Assembly (NCBI GenBank): GCA_017433615.1
Contig: JAFRGW010000003.1
Location: 1 to 35,594 of the forward strand
Direction: 5' to 3'
DNA: 35,594 bases
Origin: Eubacterium sp.
Lineage (GTDB): Bacteria; Bacillota; Clostridia; Lachnospirales; Lachnospiraceae
Shown piece by piece: positions 6,706 through 14,758 of the stretch (positions are counted from its first letter, which is position 1; each line of letters starts with the position of its first letter). The translations under genes and the position numbers were made by a program. The notes beneath the pieces were generated by a model that worked only from the letters and a program-made list of their open reading frames with translations, made no database searches and was not told where the DNA came from.

Positions 6706-7755
6706 ATGAAAGCACTGGTAAAAGAAAACAGAGACCGCGGATTTACATTTAAAGAAACAGAAAAGCCCGTACCGGGACCAGGAGAAGTCCTGATCCGCGT
6801 CAGAGCCGCGGCAATCTGCGGAACAGACATGCACTATTATTTATGGAATGATGCAGCAGAAGGTTTTTCAAGTAAATTCAATCTTCAGTTCCCGATGATT
6901 CCCGGCCATGAATGTGCCGGCGATGTCGAGGAAGTCGGAAGCGGCGTTACTTCTATAAAGAAAGGCGACAGAGTAACACTGGAAACACACATCCCCTGCG
7001 GACACTGCTTTAATTGTATGAATGATGAGCCGCACAACTGTCAGAATATGAAGATTTACGGAACCAGCTGTGACGGGTGCTTTGCAGAGTACGCAGTCGC
7101 ACCGGAGTCAATCGTATTCCGTCTTCCTGACGAAGTTTCCTATGAAGACGGTGCACTGTTCGAACCGGCCGGCGTCGCAATGCGGGCGGTTGAGCGTGCG
7201 GATCTGCTCCCCGGAGATACCGTTCTGGTTTCAGGCAGCGGACCGATCGGTCTTTTAACAATCCAGATGCTGTATTCGAGCGGCGCGGGCAAGGTCATTG
7301 CGACAGATCTGGATGAATACCGCCTGAAACTCGCGAAATCACTCGGGGCAATCGCAGTCAATTCCGCAAAGGAAAATCTCGCAGACGTAATCAGGCGGGA
7401 ATGTGCACAAAGAGGCGGTGTGGATGTTATTATAGAAACAACAGGTGCGGCGGTTGTCTATCAGGATCTGTTTTCTTATCTGCGAAACGAAGGACATATC
7501 GTGACAGTCGGGCACCCCGGCAAGCCGGTTATGATCAATATTATGGAAGCAATCAATCTGAAGGGGGCGACGATGCGGGGTGTGTTTGGCAGAAAAATCT
7601 GGGGTACCTGGTGGAAGGTTGCTTCACTTGTGAAGAACAAAAAGGTTGATCTGTGTAAAGTTGTCACACATCGCTTCGCGCTGCGCGATGGAAATCAGGC
7701 GTTTGAACAGGTTCCGAAAGGATCCGGAAAAATTTTGTTCACGGATTTTTCCTGA
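6706..7755 (+). CDS. Zinc-dependent medium-chain dehydrogenase (threonine/polyol dehydrogenase-like)
   Basis: The 349-residue protein is a classical zinc alcohol dehydrogenase of the MDR superfamily. Catalytic zinc ligands are C38, H68 and E69 (ICGTD, GHE), with E153 nearby; the structural zinc lobe has the four cysteines C98, C101, C104 and C112. The NAD-binding fold begins at GSGPIG (177-182). The overall pattern (MKALVKE..., CGTDMHYYLW, GDRVTLETHIPCGHC) is closest to L-threonine 3-dehydrogenase and sorbitol/polyol dehydrogenases, so it should oxidise a secondary alcohol of a polyol, sugar acid or hydroxy-amino acid with NAD(P). The ribosome binding site is AAAGAGG. It is the first gene of the TRAP operon, so it probably acts on the imported compound or its first product. 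Threonine itself is less likely given the TRAP partner. Confidence 0.88.
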   Translation: MKALVKENRDRGFTFKETEKPVPGPGEVLIRVRAAAICGTDMHYYLWNDAAEGFSSKFNLQFPMIPGHECAGDVEEVGSGVTSIKKGDRVTLETHIPCGHCFNCMNDEPHNCQNMKIYGTSCDGCFAEYAVAPESIVFRLPDEVSYEDGALFEPAGVAMRAVERADLLPGDTVLVSGSGPIGLLTIQMLYSSGAGKVIATDLDEYRLKLAKSLGAIAVNSAKENLADVIRRECAQRGGVDVIIETTGAAVVYQDLFSYLRNEGHIVTVGHPGKPVMINIMEAINLKGATMRGVFGRKIWGTWWKVASLVKNKKVDLCKVVTHRFALRDGNQAFEQVPKGSGKILFTDFS

Positions 7756-7862
7756 AAAGAAAAGCCCGCAGGACTACGGAAGCATTGATTTAAAAGAAGG
7801 ACAAAATCAATGTATGCCGATGTATCATTTGTCCTTTTATGACGAAACAGGAGGAATCTGTC

Positions 7863-8873
7863 GTGAAAAAGAAAACACAACTGCTGGCCTTACTGCTGGC
7901 CGTTTCACTGCTGACAGGGTTGCTGACAGGCTGCTCCGGTCAGGAGAAATCAAAAGAAAGCGTGACGCTTACAGTCGCGCATGTACTGACAGAGACACAC
8001 GCCTACCACCAGGCGTGGCTGAAGGTGGCCGAACTTGTTGAAGAAAGAACTAACGGAGGCCTGAAGCTGGAGGTCTTTGCAAACAGTACGCTCGGAAACG
8101 AGCGGGATGTCATTGAGGGAATGCAGCTTGGAATTGTAGATCTGAGTTGTATGTCAACCGGTGCGCTGGCCAGTTTTTCGCCGGCTTTTATGGCACTTGA
8201 CCTGCCATTCATATTTGACAGCCGCGAAAACGCATATAAAGTACTGGACAGTGAAATCGGCGATGAGCTTCTTGCCAGTCTGGATGAAAGCATGCTGGTC
8301 GGTGTGACCTTCTGGGAAAACGGATTCCGCAATATCAGTAACAGCAAACGTGATGTCGTGACACCGGAAGATGTCAAAGGACTGAAAATCCGCACGCTTG
8401 AAAACGAACTGCAGGTAGCCGCGTTTACGACACTGGGCGCCAATGCCATTCCCATGGCCTGGGGCGAAGTCTATACAGCGCTGCAGCAGGGAACGATCGA
8501 CGGACAGGAAAATCCGCTTGCCATCATTTATCAGAATAAAATCCATGAGGTCACGAAACATGTGTCGCTGACCGGGCATTTTTATGCGGCCGCGCCGGTG
8601 GTTATGAGCAAAAAAAGTCTGGAAAAGCTGAGTCCTGAATACCAGAAGATTTTACTTGAAGCAATTCGTGAAGTGACTTCTTACGAAAGACAGCTGAGTC
8701 TGGACAGCGATTCCGAATATCTGGAAAAGCTGCAGGCGGAGGGTGTGAAGGTTATCACTGAGATCGATAAAGCTGTCTGGAAAGAGGCGGTTCAGCCCCT
8801 GTACGATCAGTACCGGGAGCGAATCGGTGCGGATCTTCTGGACCGGATTGAATCAAAGATGAAGTCAGACTGA
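7863..8873 (+). CDS. TRAP transporter substrate-binding lipoprotein (DctP family)
   Basis: The 336-residue product starts with a basic head, a hydrophobic segment and a lipobox LLTGC, so it is a lipid-anchored extracellular binding protein. Family features are GNERDVIEGMQLGIVDLS near residue 80, DVKGLKIRT with the carboxylate-binding arginine, and EVYTALQQGTIDGQENP. It binds an organic acid, usually a sugar acid or dicarboxylate, and passes it to the DctQM membrane complex encoded next. The start is the GTG at 7863, eight bases after AGGAGG; an upstream in-frame ATG at 7839 precedes that site and has none of its own. A weak stem (GGACAAA with TTTGTCC) lies in the 107-base gap before it and may raise or lower its level relative to the dehydrogenase. 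Confidence 0.93.
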   Translation: MKKKTQLLALLLAVSLLTGLLTGCSGQEKSKESVTLTVAHVLTETHAYHQAWLKVAELVEERTNGGLKLEVFANSTLGNERDVIEGMQLGIVDLSCMSTGALASFSPAFMALDLPFIFDSRENAYKVLDSEIGDELLASLDESMLVGVTFWENGFRNISNSKRDVVTPEDVKGLKIRTLENELQVAAFTTLGANAIPMAWGEVYTALQQGTIDGQENPLAIIYQNKIHEVTKHVSLTGHFYAAAPVVMSKKSLEKLSPEYQKILLEAIREVTSYERQLSLDSDSEYLEKLQAEGVKVITEIDKAVWKEAVQPLYDQYRERIGADLLDRIESKMKSD

Positions 8874-8934
8874 AAATTCAGAATCCGAAAGATGTCCCAT
8901 AATATGTGAAGCTGCATAAGGAGAATCTCCGATT

Positions 8935-9438
8935 ATGAAAAAAATAGATTTTGTACTGGATAAAATTGAAAACTTCCTCTGTACGTTCTTCGCCTGTGTC
9001 ATGGCGGTTTCCATCCTGATTCAGGTCATCAACCGCAATACCGTGCGTATGCCGGTCACATGGTGTGAAGAGCTGGCACGCTATTGCATGGTATGGCTGA
9101 TTTTTGTAGGAATCAGCGCCGGAGTAAAAAAAGGATCCCATATCGGCGTAGACGCGCTGGTTAATTTACTGCCGGATGCACTGAACCGGACAGTCCGGAT
9201 CGTGGTTAATGTCGCTGTGACAGTTCTGTATGGATACCTGACGGTTCTGGCTGTGCAGATCACCGCGGGTATCAAAGAGACAGGACAGGTGTCTCCGGCA
9301 ATGCAGATTCCGATGTATCTGATCTATGCGGGAATGATCGTCGGACTGCTGATGAGTACACTTCGCTCGATTCAGGTGACGGCCGGCGTCATTTCCGGAC
9401 ATGAGGCAACAGAAGACAATCCCATGAGCGATTTTTAG
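8935..9438 (+). CDS. TRAP transporter small membrane subunit (DctQ family)
   Basis: The 167-residue protein has four predicted membrane helices (about 15-37, 50-68, 85-108 and 125-147) and the DctQ landmarks: an early R/N-rich turn (INRNTVRMPVTWCEELARY) and GVKKGSHIGVDALV. It forms the small integral subunit that bridges the binding protein and the DctM translocation channel. AAGGAG lies about 11 bases before the ATG. It follows the binding-protein gene by 61 bases and precedes the large subunit by 78, the standard TRAP order. Confidence 0.92.
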   Translation: MKKIDFVLDKIENFLCTFFACVMAVSILIQVINRNTVRMPVTWCEELARYCMVWLIFVGISAGVKKGSHIGVDALVNLLPDALNRTVRIVVNVAVTVLYGYLTVLAVQITAGIKETGQVSPAMQIPMYLIYAGMIVGLLMSTLRSIQVTAGVISGHEATEDNPMSDF

Positions 9439-9516
9439 AATCTATATCATTGAAGTTCATTCTGGAGAACTTTCAAAAAACTGATCGTTTTTAATAGATT
9501 AAGAAGGGAAAGAAAT

Positions 9517-10797
9517 ATGAGTATCGTTTTATTTGGTGTACTGGTTCTTTTGATCGCGCTTGGTATGCCCATCGCGCTGTCGCTTTCCGGTGCGACACTT
9601 GCAGCGCTGATCAGCACAACAGACGTGACACCGATTGTAGTCACACAGCGGTTTTTTACCGCGGTAGATTCATTTTCATTGATGGCAATTCCTTTTTTCA
9701 TGCTGGCAGGACTGCTTATGGAAAAAGGCGGCATCTCAAAACGGCTGATTGCGCTCGCAAATCTGCTTCTGGGAAATTTGCACGGCGGTCTTGCGATTGT
9801 TGCAATCATCGTTTCTGCATTTTTCGGTGCGCTGACCGGTTCCTCTGCCGCAACGGTAGCAGCCATTGGCGGAATACTGGTTCCTGCGATGATTAAGAGC
9901 GGATACGAAGAAGAGTTTGCACTGTCAACAAGCGCCAGTTCCGGGTTTCTTGGCTGCATCATTCCGCCTTCCATTCCGATGATCACATATGGTGTGGCCA
10001 CCGGCGCTTCGATCGGCGCAATGTTCATGGCGGGGGTCATCCCGGGAATTCTGCTGGCGCTCGGAATGTGCCTGTATGCATTCTGGCTCGGACGGAAACG
10101 AGGATATAAGGCAAGCAACAAGCGGGCAACAGCCGGTGAGATCTGGAACGCATTCCGGGAAGCGATATGGGCACTCCTGATGCCGGTCATTATTCTCGGC
10201 GGCATTTACGGCGGATTCTTCACGCCGACAGAAGCATCCTGCGTCGCGTTGTTCTACGGATTGTTAATCAGCATATTTGTATTCAAAGAGCTGAAGATCC
10301 GTGATCTTCCTGGCATGATCAAACAGGCAATGGTCAATTCTGCGATGGTCATGTTCATCATCGCCGGTGCGGCAGCATTTGGCTATCTCATGACACGCGG
10401 TCTGATTCCGACCCGCATCGCGAATGCGATCATTAACATGACAGACAGCTCAGTGATCTTCCTTTTGATTGTTAACCTCATGCTGCTGGTGATGGGTACG
10501 TTCATGGAAACCAATGCCGCAATCATGATTACCGCACCGATCCTGCTGCCGATTGTTAATGCAATGGGGATCAATGTCGTACATTTCGGTATTATAATGA
10601 TCGTCAACCTGGCAATCGGACAGATTACTCCTCCACTTGGTGTCAACCTGTTCGTAGCAGCGGGAATTCATGGCGGCGCGATTGAGAATGTAGTCAATAA
10701 ACATTTGATCCGTTATCTGGTTATTTCGATCCTGATTCTGCTGATAATTACTTATATCCCGGGATTTTCAATTGCACTGCCGAATCTGCTGGGATAA
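9517..10797 (+). CDS. TRAP transporter large membrane subunit (DctM family)
   Basis: The 426-residue, very hydrophobic protein has about twelve membrane segments and the DctM landmarks: PFFMLAGLLMEKGGI near 60, GALTGSSAATVAAIGGI near 105, GIIPPSIPMI-like CIIPPSIPMITYGV, FFTPTEAS near 235 and GQITPPLGVNLF near 370. It is the ion-coupled translocator (sodium or proton symport) for the substrate delivered by the lipoprotein at 7863. The ATG is preceded by AAGAAGGGAAAG. A small stem-loop (GAAGTTC with GAACTT) lies in the gap upstream. No good terminator follows; the next 180 bases hold the promoter of the GntR gene. Confidence 0.95.
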   Translation: MSIVLFGVLVLLIALGMPIALSLSGATLAALISTTDVTPIVVTQRFFTAVDSFSLMAIPFFMLAGLLMEKGGISKRLIALANLLLGNLHGGLAIVAIIVSAFFGALTGSSAATVAAIGGILVPAMIKSGYEEEFALSTSASSGFLGCIIPPSIPMITYGVATGASIGAMFMAGVIPGILLALGMCLYAFWLGRKRGYKASNKRATAGEIWNAFREAIWALLMPVIILGGIYGGFFTPTEASCVALFYGLLISIFVFKELKIRDLPGMIKQAMVNSAMVMFIIAGAAAFGYLMTRGLIPTRIANAIINMTDSSVIFLLIVNLMLLVMGTFMETNAAIMITAPILLPIVNAMGINVVHFGIIMIVNLAIGQITPPLGVNLFVAAGIHGGAIENVVNKHLIRYLVISILILLIITYIPGFSIALPNLLG

Positions 10798-10869
10798 CAT
10801 ATTTGTTTCGATATATCTCAGTGGAAGATGACCTGCGCCAGGTCCTGCAGGTACGGGATTTGAAAAAGG

Positions 10870-10899
10870 TATGACATCGGACGATAACTGTGATAAAAT
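10870..10899 (+). promoter_or_regulatory. Autoregulated promoter of the GntR gene
   Basis: -35 ATGACA (10871-10876), 17-base spacer, -10 TAAAAT (10894-10899), each 5 of 6 to consensus. The operator-like word TATGACATCGGACG (10870-10883) covers the -35 box and spacer and matches the 6605 site (TATGACGTCGGACG) at 13 of 14 bases; both are followed by a TGTGAT block. Binding of the encoded GntR protein would repress its own gene. Confidence 0.65.
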
Positions 10900-10903
10900 C
10901 AAT

Positions 10904-10960
10904 GCAGGAGCTCAGGCTGCTGAACATGTATCAGCCGTGCTCCTGTATTCTTTTATCAGA
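10904..10960 (+). terminator. Strong hairpin with T-rich tail in the GntR leader (attenuator-like)
   Basis: CAGGAGC (10905-10911) pairs with GCTCCTG (10939-10945) and inner GGCTG with CAGCC, followed by TATTCTTTT. It may end transcripts reading out of the TRAP operon, but because it lies after the promoter at 10870-10899 it would also be in the leader of the regulator's own mRNA. Confidence 0.55.
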
Positions 10961-10977
10961 TAATCAGGAGATTTATT

Positions 10978-11697
10978 ATGGCAGACTATATCAATTCTAA
11001 TGAGAGCAGACGATCAACCCTGGCAAATCAAATTGCCAATCAGCTGGTTGACTATATTCAGGAAAATAAACTGCAGGCCGGAGACCGGCTTCCCAGTGAA
11101 TTTGAACTGGCGGAGCTGTTCAATGTCGGACGCGGGACAGTCCGTGAGGCGGTAAAAATTCTGGTTTCGCGAAATATCCTGGAGATTCGCAGAGCGAAGG
11201 GAACCTTTGTCTGTGAAAACATTGGTGTAACGGAGGATCCGTTCGGATTTAACTTTGTACCGGACAAAACAGAACTTGTAGATGATTTGTTCGAGATCCG
11301 CTTTATTCTGGAGCGGTATTTTGTCAACAAGGCAGCAAATTATATTACTAAAGAAAAGCTGGAAGAGATGCGGCAGATCGTGCGGCAGATCGATGAACAC
11401 GTAGATGATCACGATTTCTGCGTAAGCTGTGATATAAAATTCCATCAGTGCATCATGGAAAGCAGCCAGAATCTGGCAATCCCCGTTGTCCTTCCGGTTA
11501 TAACATCTAATATCAATTACTTTAACCAGACGCCGTTTGTGCGGCGATGGGAAGTCGCAAACAATGGTCATAAAGCAATTCTGGATGCACTGGAAAAACG
11601 GGATGGCGAACTTGCTGAAGAAGAAATGATCCGGCATCTGGCGTATGTTCTGGAGCGCAGAAAACGCCCGTCGGTTGATCCGCGTGCTGTCCCGTAA
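10978..11697 (+). CDS. GntR-family transcriptional regulator, FadR/FCD subfamily
   Basis: The 239-residue protein has an N-terminal winged-helix domain (about 13-78; LPSE.ELAE.F.VGRGTVREA..IL is the GntR signature) and an all-helical FCD ligand-binding domain (about 97-230). The metal-site residues typical of FCD domains are visible: D152, H156, H198 and H220. Such regulators are usually repressors released by a small carboxylate or sugar acid. It lies just after the TRAP genes, and its probable operator occurs at its own promoter and on both sides of the divergent region at 6.4-6.6 kb, so it very likely controls the transketolase, dehydrogenase and TRAP genes. Start ATG has AGGAG seven bases upstream. 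Confidence 0.93.
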   Translation: MADYINSNESRRSTLANQIANQLVDYIQENKLQAGDRLPSEFELAELFNVGRGTVREAVKILVSRNILEIRRAKGTFVCENIGVTEDPFGFNFVPDKTELVDDLFEIRFILERYFVNKAANYITKEKLEEMRQIVRQIDEHVDDHDFCVSCDIKFHQCIMESSQNLAIPVVLPVITSNINYFNQTPFVRRWEVANNGHKAILDALEKRDGELAEEEMIRHLAYVLERRKRPSVDPRAVP

Positions 11698-11768
11698 TTT
11701 GTTTAGCGATGTTATAGCTCAATGGCGGGTTTCAACTCAGATGGGACGCAGAAGCGGGACTTGAATAT

Positions 11769-12377
11769 TCACGCATGGTTTTCTTTTAAGAAGTAATATA
11801 GCAATTCCGCCGTCATTCCCCAGATCACGCCGTGTTCTGTCTCATAGAAATAGAATCTGCGGGGAATGCTCCGCATCGGATAATTCCTGCCGCCGGGAAT
11901 CAAATGATAAGGAAAGTCCGCTTCTGTTTCCAGCCGCATACGCGCGCTGTGAATCAGCGGCGGATGCTCCGCAAACCAGGAGAGCGGGATTGTAAATACC
12001 TCAGCGACTTCTGAAGCCGCAAACATTCCTCCGTAGCCATGCAGAACGCCAAGAAAAGACGTGACTTCAGCGCCGCCCGGCCCTGGCATGCAGTGCATGG
12101 GGGCGATGACTTCAATCTGCTCCGCCGGAAGCAGTAGCTCCTCCGCGGTCTCGCGGACAGCGGCATCCGCCGGCCGCTCATGCGGCTCAATCATCCCGCC
12201 TGGAAAACAGATCTCCCCGCCCTGCCGGACATCCGCGCTGCGGCGCTCAAACAAAACCCGGACACTGCCGTCCCGCTCCAGCAGAGGGATCAAAACCGCC
12301 GCGCTTTTCGCGCCGGGCGGCTGAATCCGTTCCGCCGTCCGCCCGGTCAGATTTTTCTTAATCTCTTCCAGTTTCAT
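11769..12377 (-). CDS. Nudix hydrolase, CoA-diphosphatase-like
   Basis: The 202-residue protein contains a Nudix box at about 61-83: G61, E67, R75-E76 and the metal-binding E79-E80; the final glycine of the consensus is replaced by leucine. The preceding stretch VLFERRSADVRQGGEICFPGG resembles the extra motif of CoA pyrophosphohydrolases (NudL/NUDT7 group), which split CoA to phosphopantetheine and adenosine 3',5'-bisphosphate. The start is ATG 12375-12377, with GGAGG nine bases upstream; a longer frame to 12443 would run through the terminator of the neighbouring lipoprotein gene. It is a single gene, convergent with the GntR gene. The substrate assignment is by family resemblance only. Confidence 0.82.
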   Translation of the reverse strand: MKLEEIKKNLTGRTAERIQPPGAKSAAVLIPLLERDGSVRVLFERRSADVRQGGEICFPGGMIEPHERPADAAVRETAEELLLPAEQIEVIAPMHCMPGPGGAEVTSFLGVLHGYGGMFAASEVAEVFTIPLSWFAEHPPLIHSARMRLETEADFPYHLIPGGRNYPMRSIPRRFYFYETEHGVIWGMTAELLYYFLKENHA

Positions 12378-12401
12378 CCCCGTCAACCTCCATCTCTGCA
12401 G

Positions 12402-12431
12402 AAAAAGCTGCCGCTGATGCGGCAGCTTTTT
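12402..12431. terminator. Bidirectional-type terminator after the BMP lipoprotein gene
   Basis: A perfect 13-base stem AAAAAGCTGCCGC / GCGGCAGCTTTTT with a four-base loop. On the minus strand it gives a GC stem followed by five Ts and ends the ABC importer operon, 32 bases after the lipoprotein stop. Confidence 0.92.
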
Positions 12432-12463
12432 CAATATACACATACAACCAGCTTTCGGAATCT

Positions 12464-13783
12464 TTACTGACCAATCTGCCAGGATGTTGTAACATTTTCT
12501 ACGAAGAAGTTCTGCAGAATGATGTCATCATCTGCCATGACTTCGCCGTCAGCAACCAGAACGTTGCCAGCGTTGTCCTTCAGCTCACCTGCAAATACAT
12601 TGACCTCGCCGGACTCGATCTTAGCCTGCAGATCTTTCACCTGACTGACAACTTCTTCCGGAACAAAGTCAGCAAAGGCAGTCAGCTTTGAGCAGTCGCC
12701 GCCCCAGTAGTAAGCGTCGTTCTGTGTTGCGGTGCCTTCTGCGACATTGATCATGATGTTCTTGAAGATCGGCGCGAAGTTCCAGGTATGAGATACAAGA
12801 ACTGCTTCCGGTGCAAGGTAGGACATGTCATTGTGATAGCCGACGACAAATGCGCCGTTCTTCTCACAGGTCTCCGGGATTGCCGGGGAGGATGCCTCCA
12901 TACCCATGTATTTGATGCCTGCATCGATCAGAGACTGTGCACACTGGGTCTCTTTGTCAATATCATACCAGCTGTCAGCAGATGCAACCTTGACAGTTGC
13001 TTCCGGATTTGCATACTTTGCGCCGAGTGCATATGCATTGATCGCTGTACGGACTGAGAACTCGTTATAAGATGCAGAGAAACCGAGCTCTGTATTTTCA
13101 TCCTGTGAAAGCAGCTCACTTGCATAACCTGTCAGGAACATACCTTCATAACTTCTGATCTCATATGCAATCAGGTTATCTACCTTGTTGCCCCACTGTG
13201 CAAAATACACATCCGGGTTTGCTGCTGCGATTTCCGGCAGGAACGACGCATAACCTGTAGATGCGCCGAAGATCAGATTGCAGCCTTCATTGATCAGTTC
13301 TTCTGCCGCTGCCTGTGTGGTAGCCTGATCGGTATCATCGATCTCCTCAAGAACGATCAGGTTCTCTTCCGGAATACCCAGTTCATCCATAGCAGCAACA
13401 ATGCTCTCGTGTGTCGCCTGGCACCATCCGCCGTCGTTGATGACGTAGGACTCGATCTCACCGATCTTGATGTTTGAGAAATCAGTATCCGCTGCCGGTG
13501 CCTGACTCTCTGCATCCTGAGAAATCCAGTTGATCTCTCCGGCGGCAGCTGCCTCTTCGCCTGCAGCCTCTGATGCAGCTGCTGTCTCTTCTGCTGCGGA
13601 CGATGCTGCCTCTGCTGCCTCTTCTACTGCAGAAGATGCTGCTTCTGCTGCAGATGACGATGCTGCGGACGATGCTGCTGCAGATCCTGCAGAAGCTGCA
13701 TTCTGGTCGCTCTCACCACATCCTGCAAAAACAGATGCTGCAAGAACCGCTGCAAGGCAAACGCTTACGACTTTCTTTTTCAT
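12464..13783 (-). CDS. BMP-family (nucleoside-type) ABC transporter substrate-binding lipoprotein
   Basis: The 439-residue protein begins with a lipoprotein signal ending in the lipobox VFAGC, followed by about 60 residues made almost only of Ala, Ser and Glu, an unusually long flexible tether. The rest (about 100-435) is a BMP/PnrA-type binding domain: motifs such as GEIESYVINDGGWCQATHESI, IFGASTGYASFLPEIAAANPDVYFAQWG and AYEIRSYEGMFLTGYASELL are typical. Relatives (Bacillus NupN, Treponema PnrA) bind purine or pyrimidine nucleosides; some BMP proteins bind other ligands, so nucleoside is the best guess only. It is the last gene of a four-gene operon and the most downstream placement may give it the separate high level usual for binding proteins. 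Confidence 0.9.
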   Translation of the reverse strand: MKKKVVSVCLAAVLAASVFAGCGESDQNAASAGSAAASSAASSSAAEAASSAVEEAAEAASSAAEETAAASEAAGEEAAAAGEINWISQDAESQAPAADTDFSNIKIGEIESYVINDGGWCQATHESIVAAMDELGIPEENLIVLEEIDDTDQATTQAAAEELINEGCNLIFGASTGYASFLPEIAAANPDVYFAQWGNKVDNLIAYEIRSYEGMFLTGYASELLSQDENTELGFSASYNEFSVRTAINAYALGAKYANPEATVKVASADSWYDIDKETQCAQSLIDAGIKYMGMEASSPAIPETCEKNGAFVVGYHNDMSYLAPEAVLVSHTWNFAPIFKNIMINVAEGTATQNDAYYWGGDCSKLTAFADFVPEEVVSQVKDLQAKIESGEVNVFAGELKDNAGNVLVADGEVMADDDIILQNFFVENVTTSWQIGQ

Positions 13784-13825
13784 GTTTCTTTCTCCTCCTG
13801 AAGCTCTGGTTAAAATTATCTTTCC

Positions 13826-14758
13826 TCACCGGCTCTCGCGATCGTACGGGATCGTGAGAGCAGCCGGTGCACTGGAACGTCGTTTCCGGAAATTTCCGGT
13901 TGTAAAAATCAGTGCGATAATGGTCGCAACATACGGAAGTGCCGAGAAAAACTGTGAAGGCACCTGCGGAAAATACATCTGAATATCAATTCCAATGATA
14001 CTGATCGCACCGAACAGCAGGCCGCCAAATACTGCAATCAGCGGATTCCATGCAGCAAATACAACGAGCGCGACCGCGATCCAGCCCTTGCCGCTGGTCA
14101 TGCCGTCGCTCCAGAAATTTGTGTAATCCAGAGAGATACACGCCCCGCTGACGGCTGTCATTACGCTTCCGAATATGACATACGCATAGCGCAAAGCATA
14201 CACGTTATAGCCCGCGGAGTCAAGTGCTGCAGGATTTTCTCCAAGCGCACGTAAAATCATACCTGCTCTTGTCTTGTACAGATAGATCATGGAAACCGGT
14301 ATAATAATATACATAATGTACACCAGAATACTCTGGTTAAAGAGTGACGGACCAATCACCGGAATCTTTGAGAGTCCCGGAATCGCGATCGGGCTGAATG
14401 CCAGATTTGCATTCACGCCGCTGACTTCCTTGCCGATAAATCCGGAAAGTCCGGTACCAAAGGTCAGCATCGCCATACCGGCAACGGTCTGATCTGACTG
14501 CAGACTGACGGTCAGAAATGCAAACACCAGACCCAGCGCCGCGCCGACAACGATAACGGTCAGCATGGCCAGCGCAAGATTCTGCCGGTGAACGGCAACC
14601 AGATAACCGGATACCGCGCCCATCAGCATAATCCCTTCCAGGCCAAGGTTCATGACGCCCGCACGCTCTGCGAAGATTTCGCCGATCGCCGCGTAGAGGA
14701 CGGTTACGGCATAGACAACCGCGGTTGATATAATCGAAACCAGAAGTGTTGTACTCAT
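13826..14758 (-). CDS. ABC transporter permease, NupQ-like (BMP importer)
   Basis: The 310-residue polytopic protein belongs to the BPD_transp_2 permease family; the sequences GEIFAERAGVMNLGLEGIMLMGAV at 26-49 and ALGENPAALDSAGYNVYALRYAYV near 190-213 are hallmark cytoplasmic and membrane stretches of the Bacillus NupQ/YufQ group. It forms half of the membrane channel with the product of the gene upstream, with which it overlaps by four bases (ATGA), so the two are translationally coupled. Its stop is 42 bases before the binding-protein gene. Confidence 0.92.
   Translation of the reverse strand: MSTTLLVSIISTAVVYAVTVLYAAIGEIFAERAGVMNLGLEGIMLMGAVSGYLVAVHRQNLALAMLTVIVVGAALGLVFAFLTVSLQSDQTVAGMAMLTFGTGLSGFIGKEVSGVNANLAFSPIAIPGLSKIPVIGPSLFNQSILVYIMYIIIPVSMIYLYKTRAGMILRALGENPAALDSAGYNVYALRYAYVIFGSVMTAVSGACISLDYTNFWSDGMTSGKGWIAVALVVFAAWNPLIAVFGGLLFGAISIIGIDIQMYFPQVPSQFFSALPYVATIIALIFTTGNFRKRRSSAPAALTIPYDRESR

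Noticed and set aside
6477-6752. Small plus-strand frame in the divergent control region
   Set aside because: It crosses the promoter and operator sites and runs into the dehydrogenase gene; there is no ribosome binding site.
6706-7755. True L-threonine 3-dehydrogenase
   Set aside because: The motifs fit the wider polyol/threonine dehydrogenase group, but no kbl partner is present and the TRAP/transketolase context points to a sugar-type substrate.
7839-7863. ATG at 7839 as start of the TRAP binding protein
   Set aside because: The AGGAGG site lies downstream of it, eight bases before the GTG at 7863, and the signal peptide begins at the GTG.
13530-13982. Plus-strand reading frames rich in Ala or Leu
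   Set aside because: They are the antisense of the Ala/Ser/Glu tether codons of the BMP lipoprotein, with no ribosome binding site and no family resemblance.
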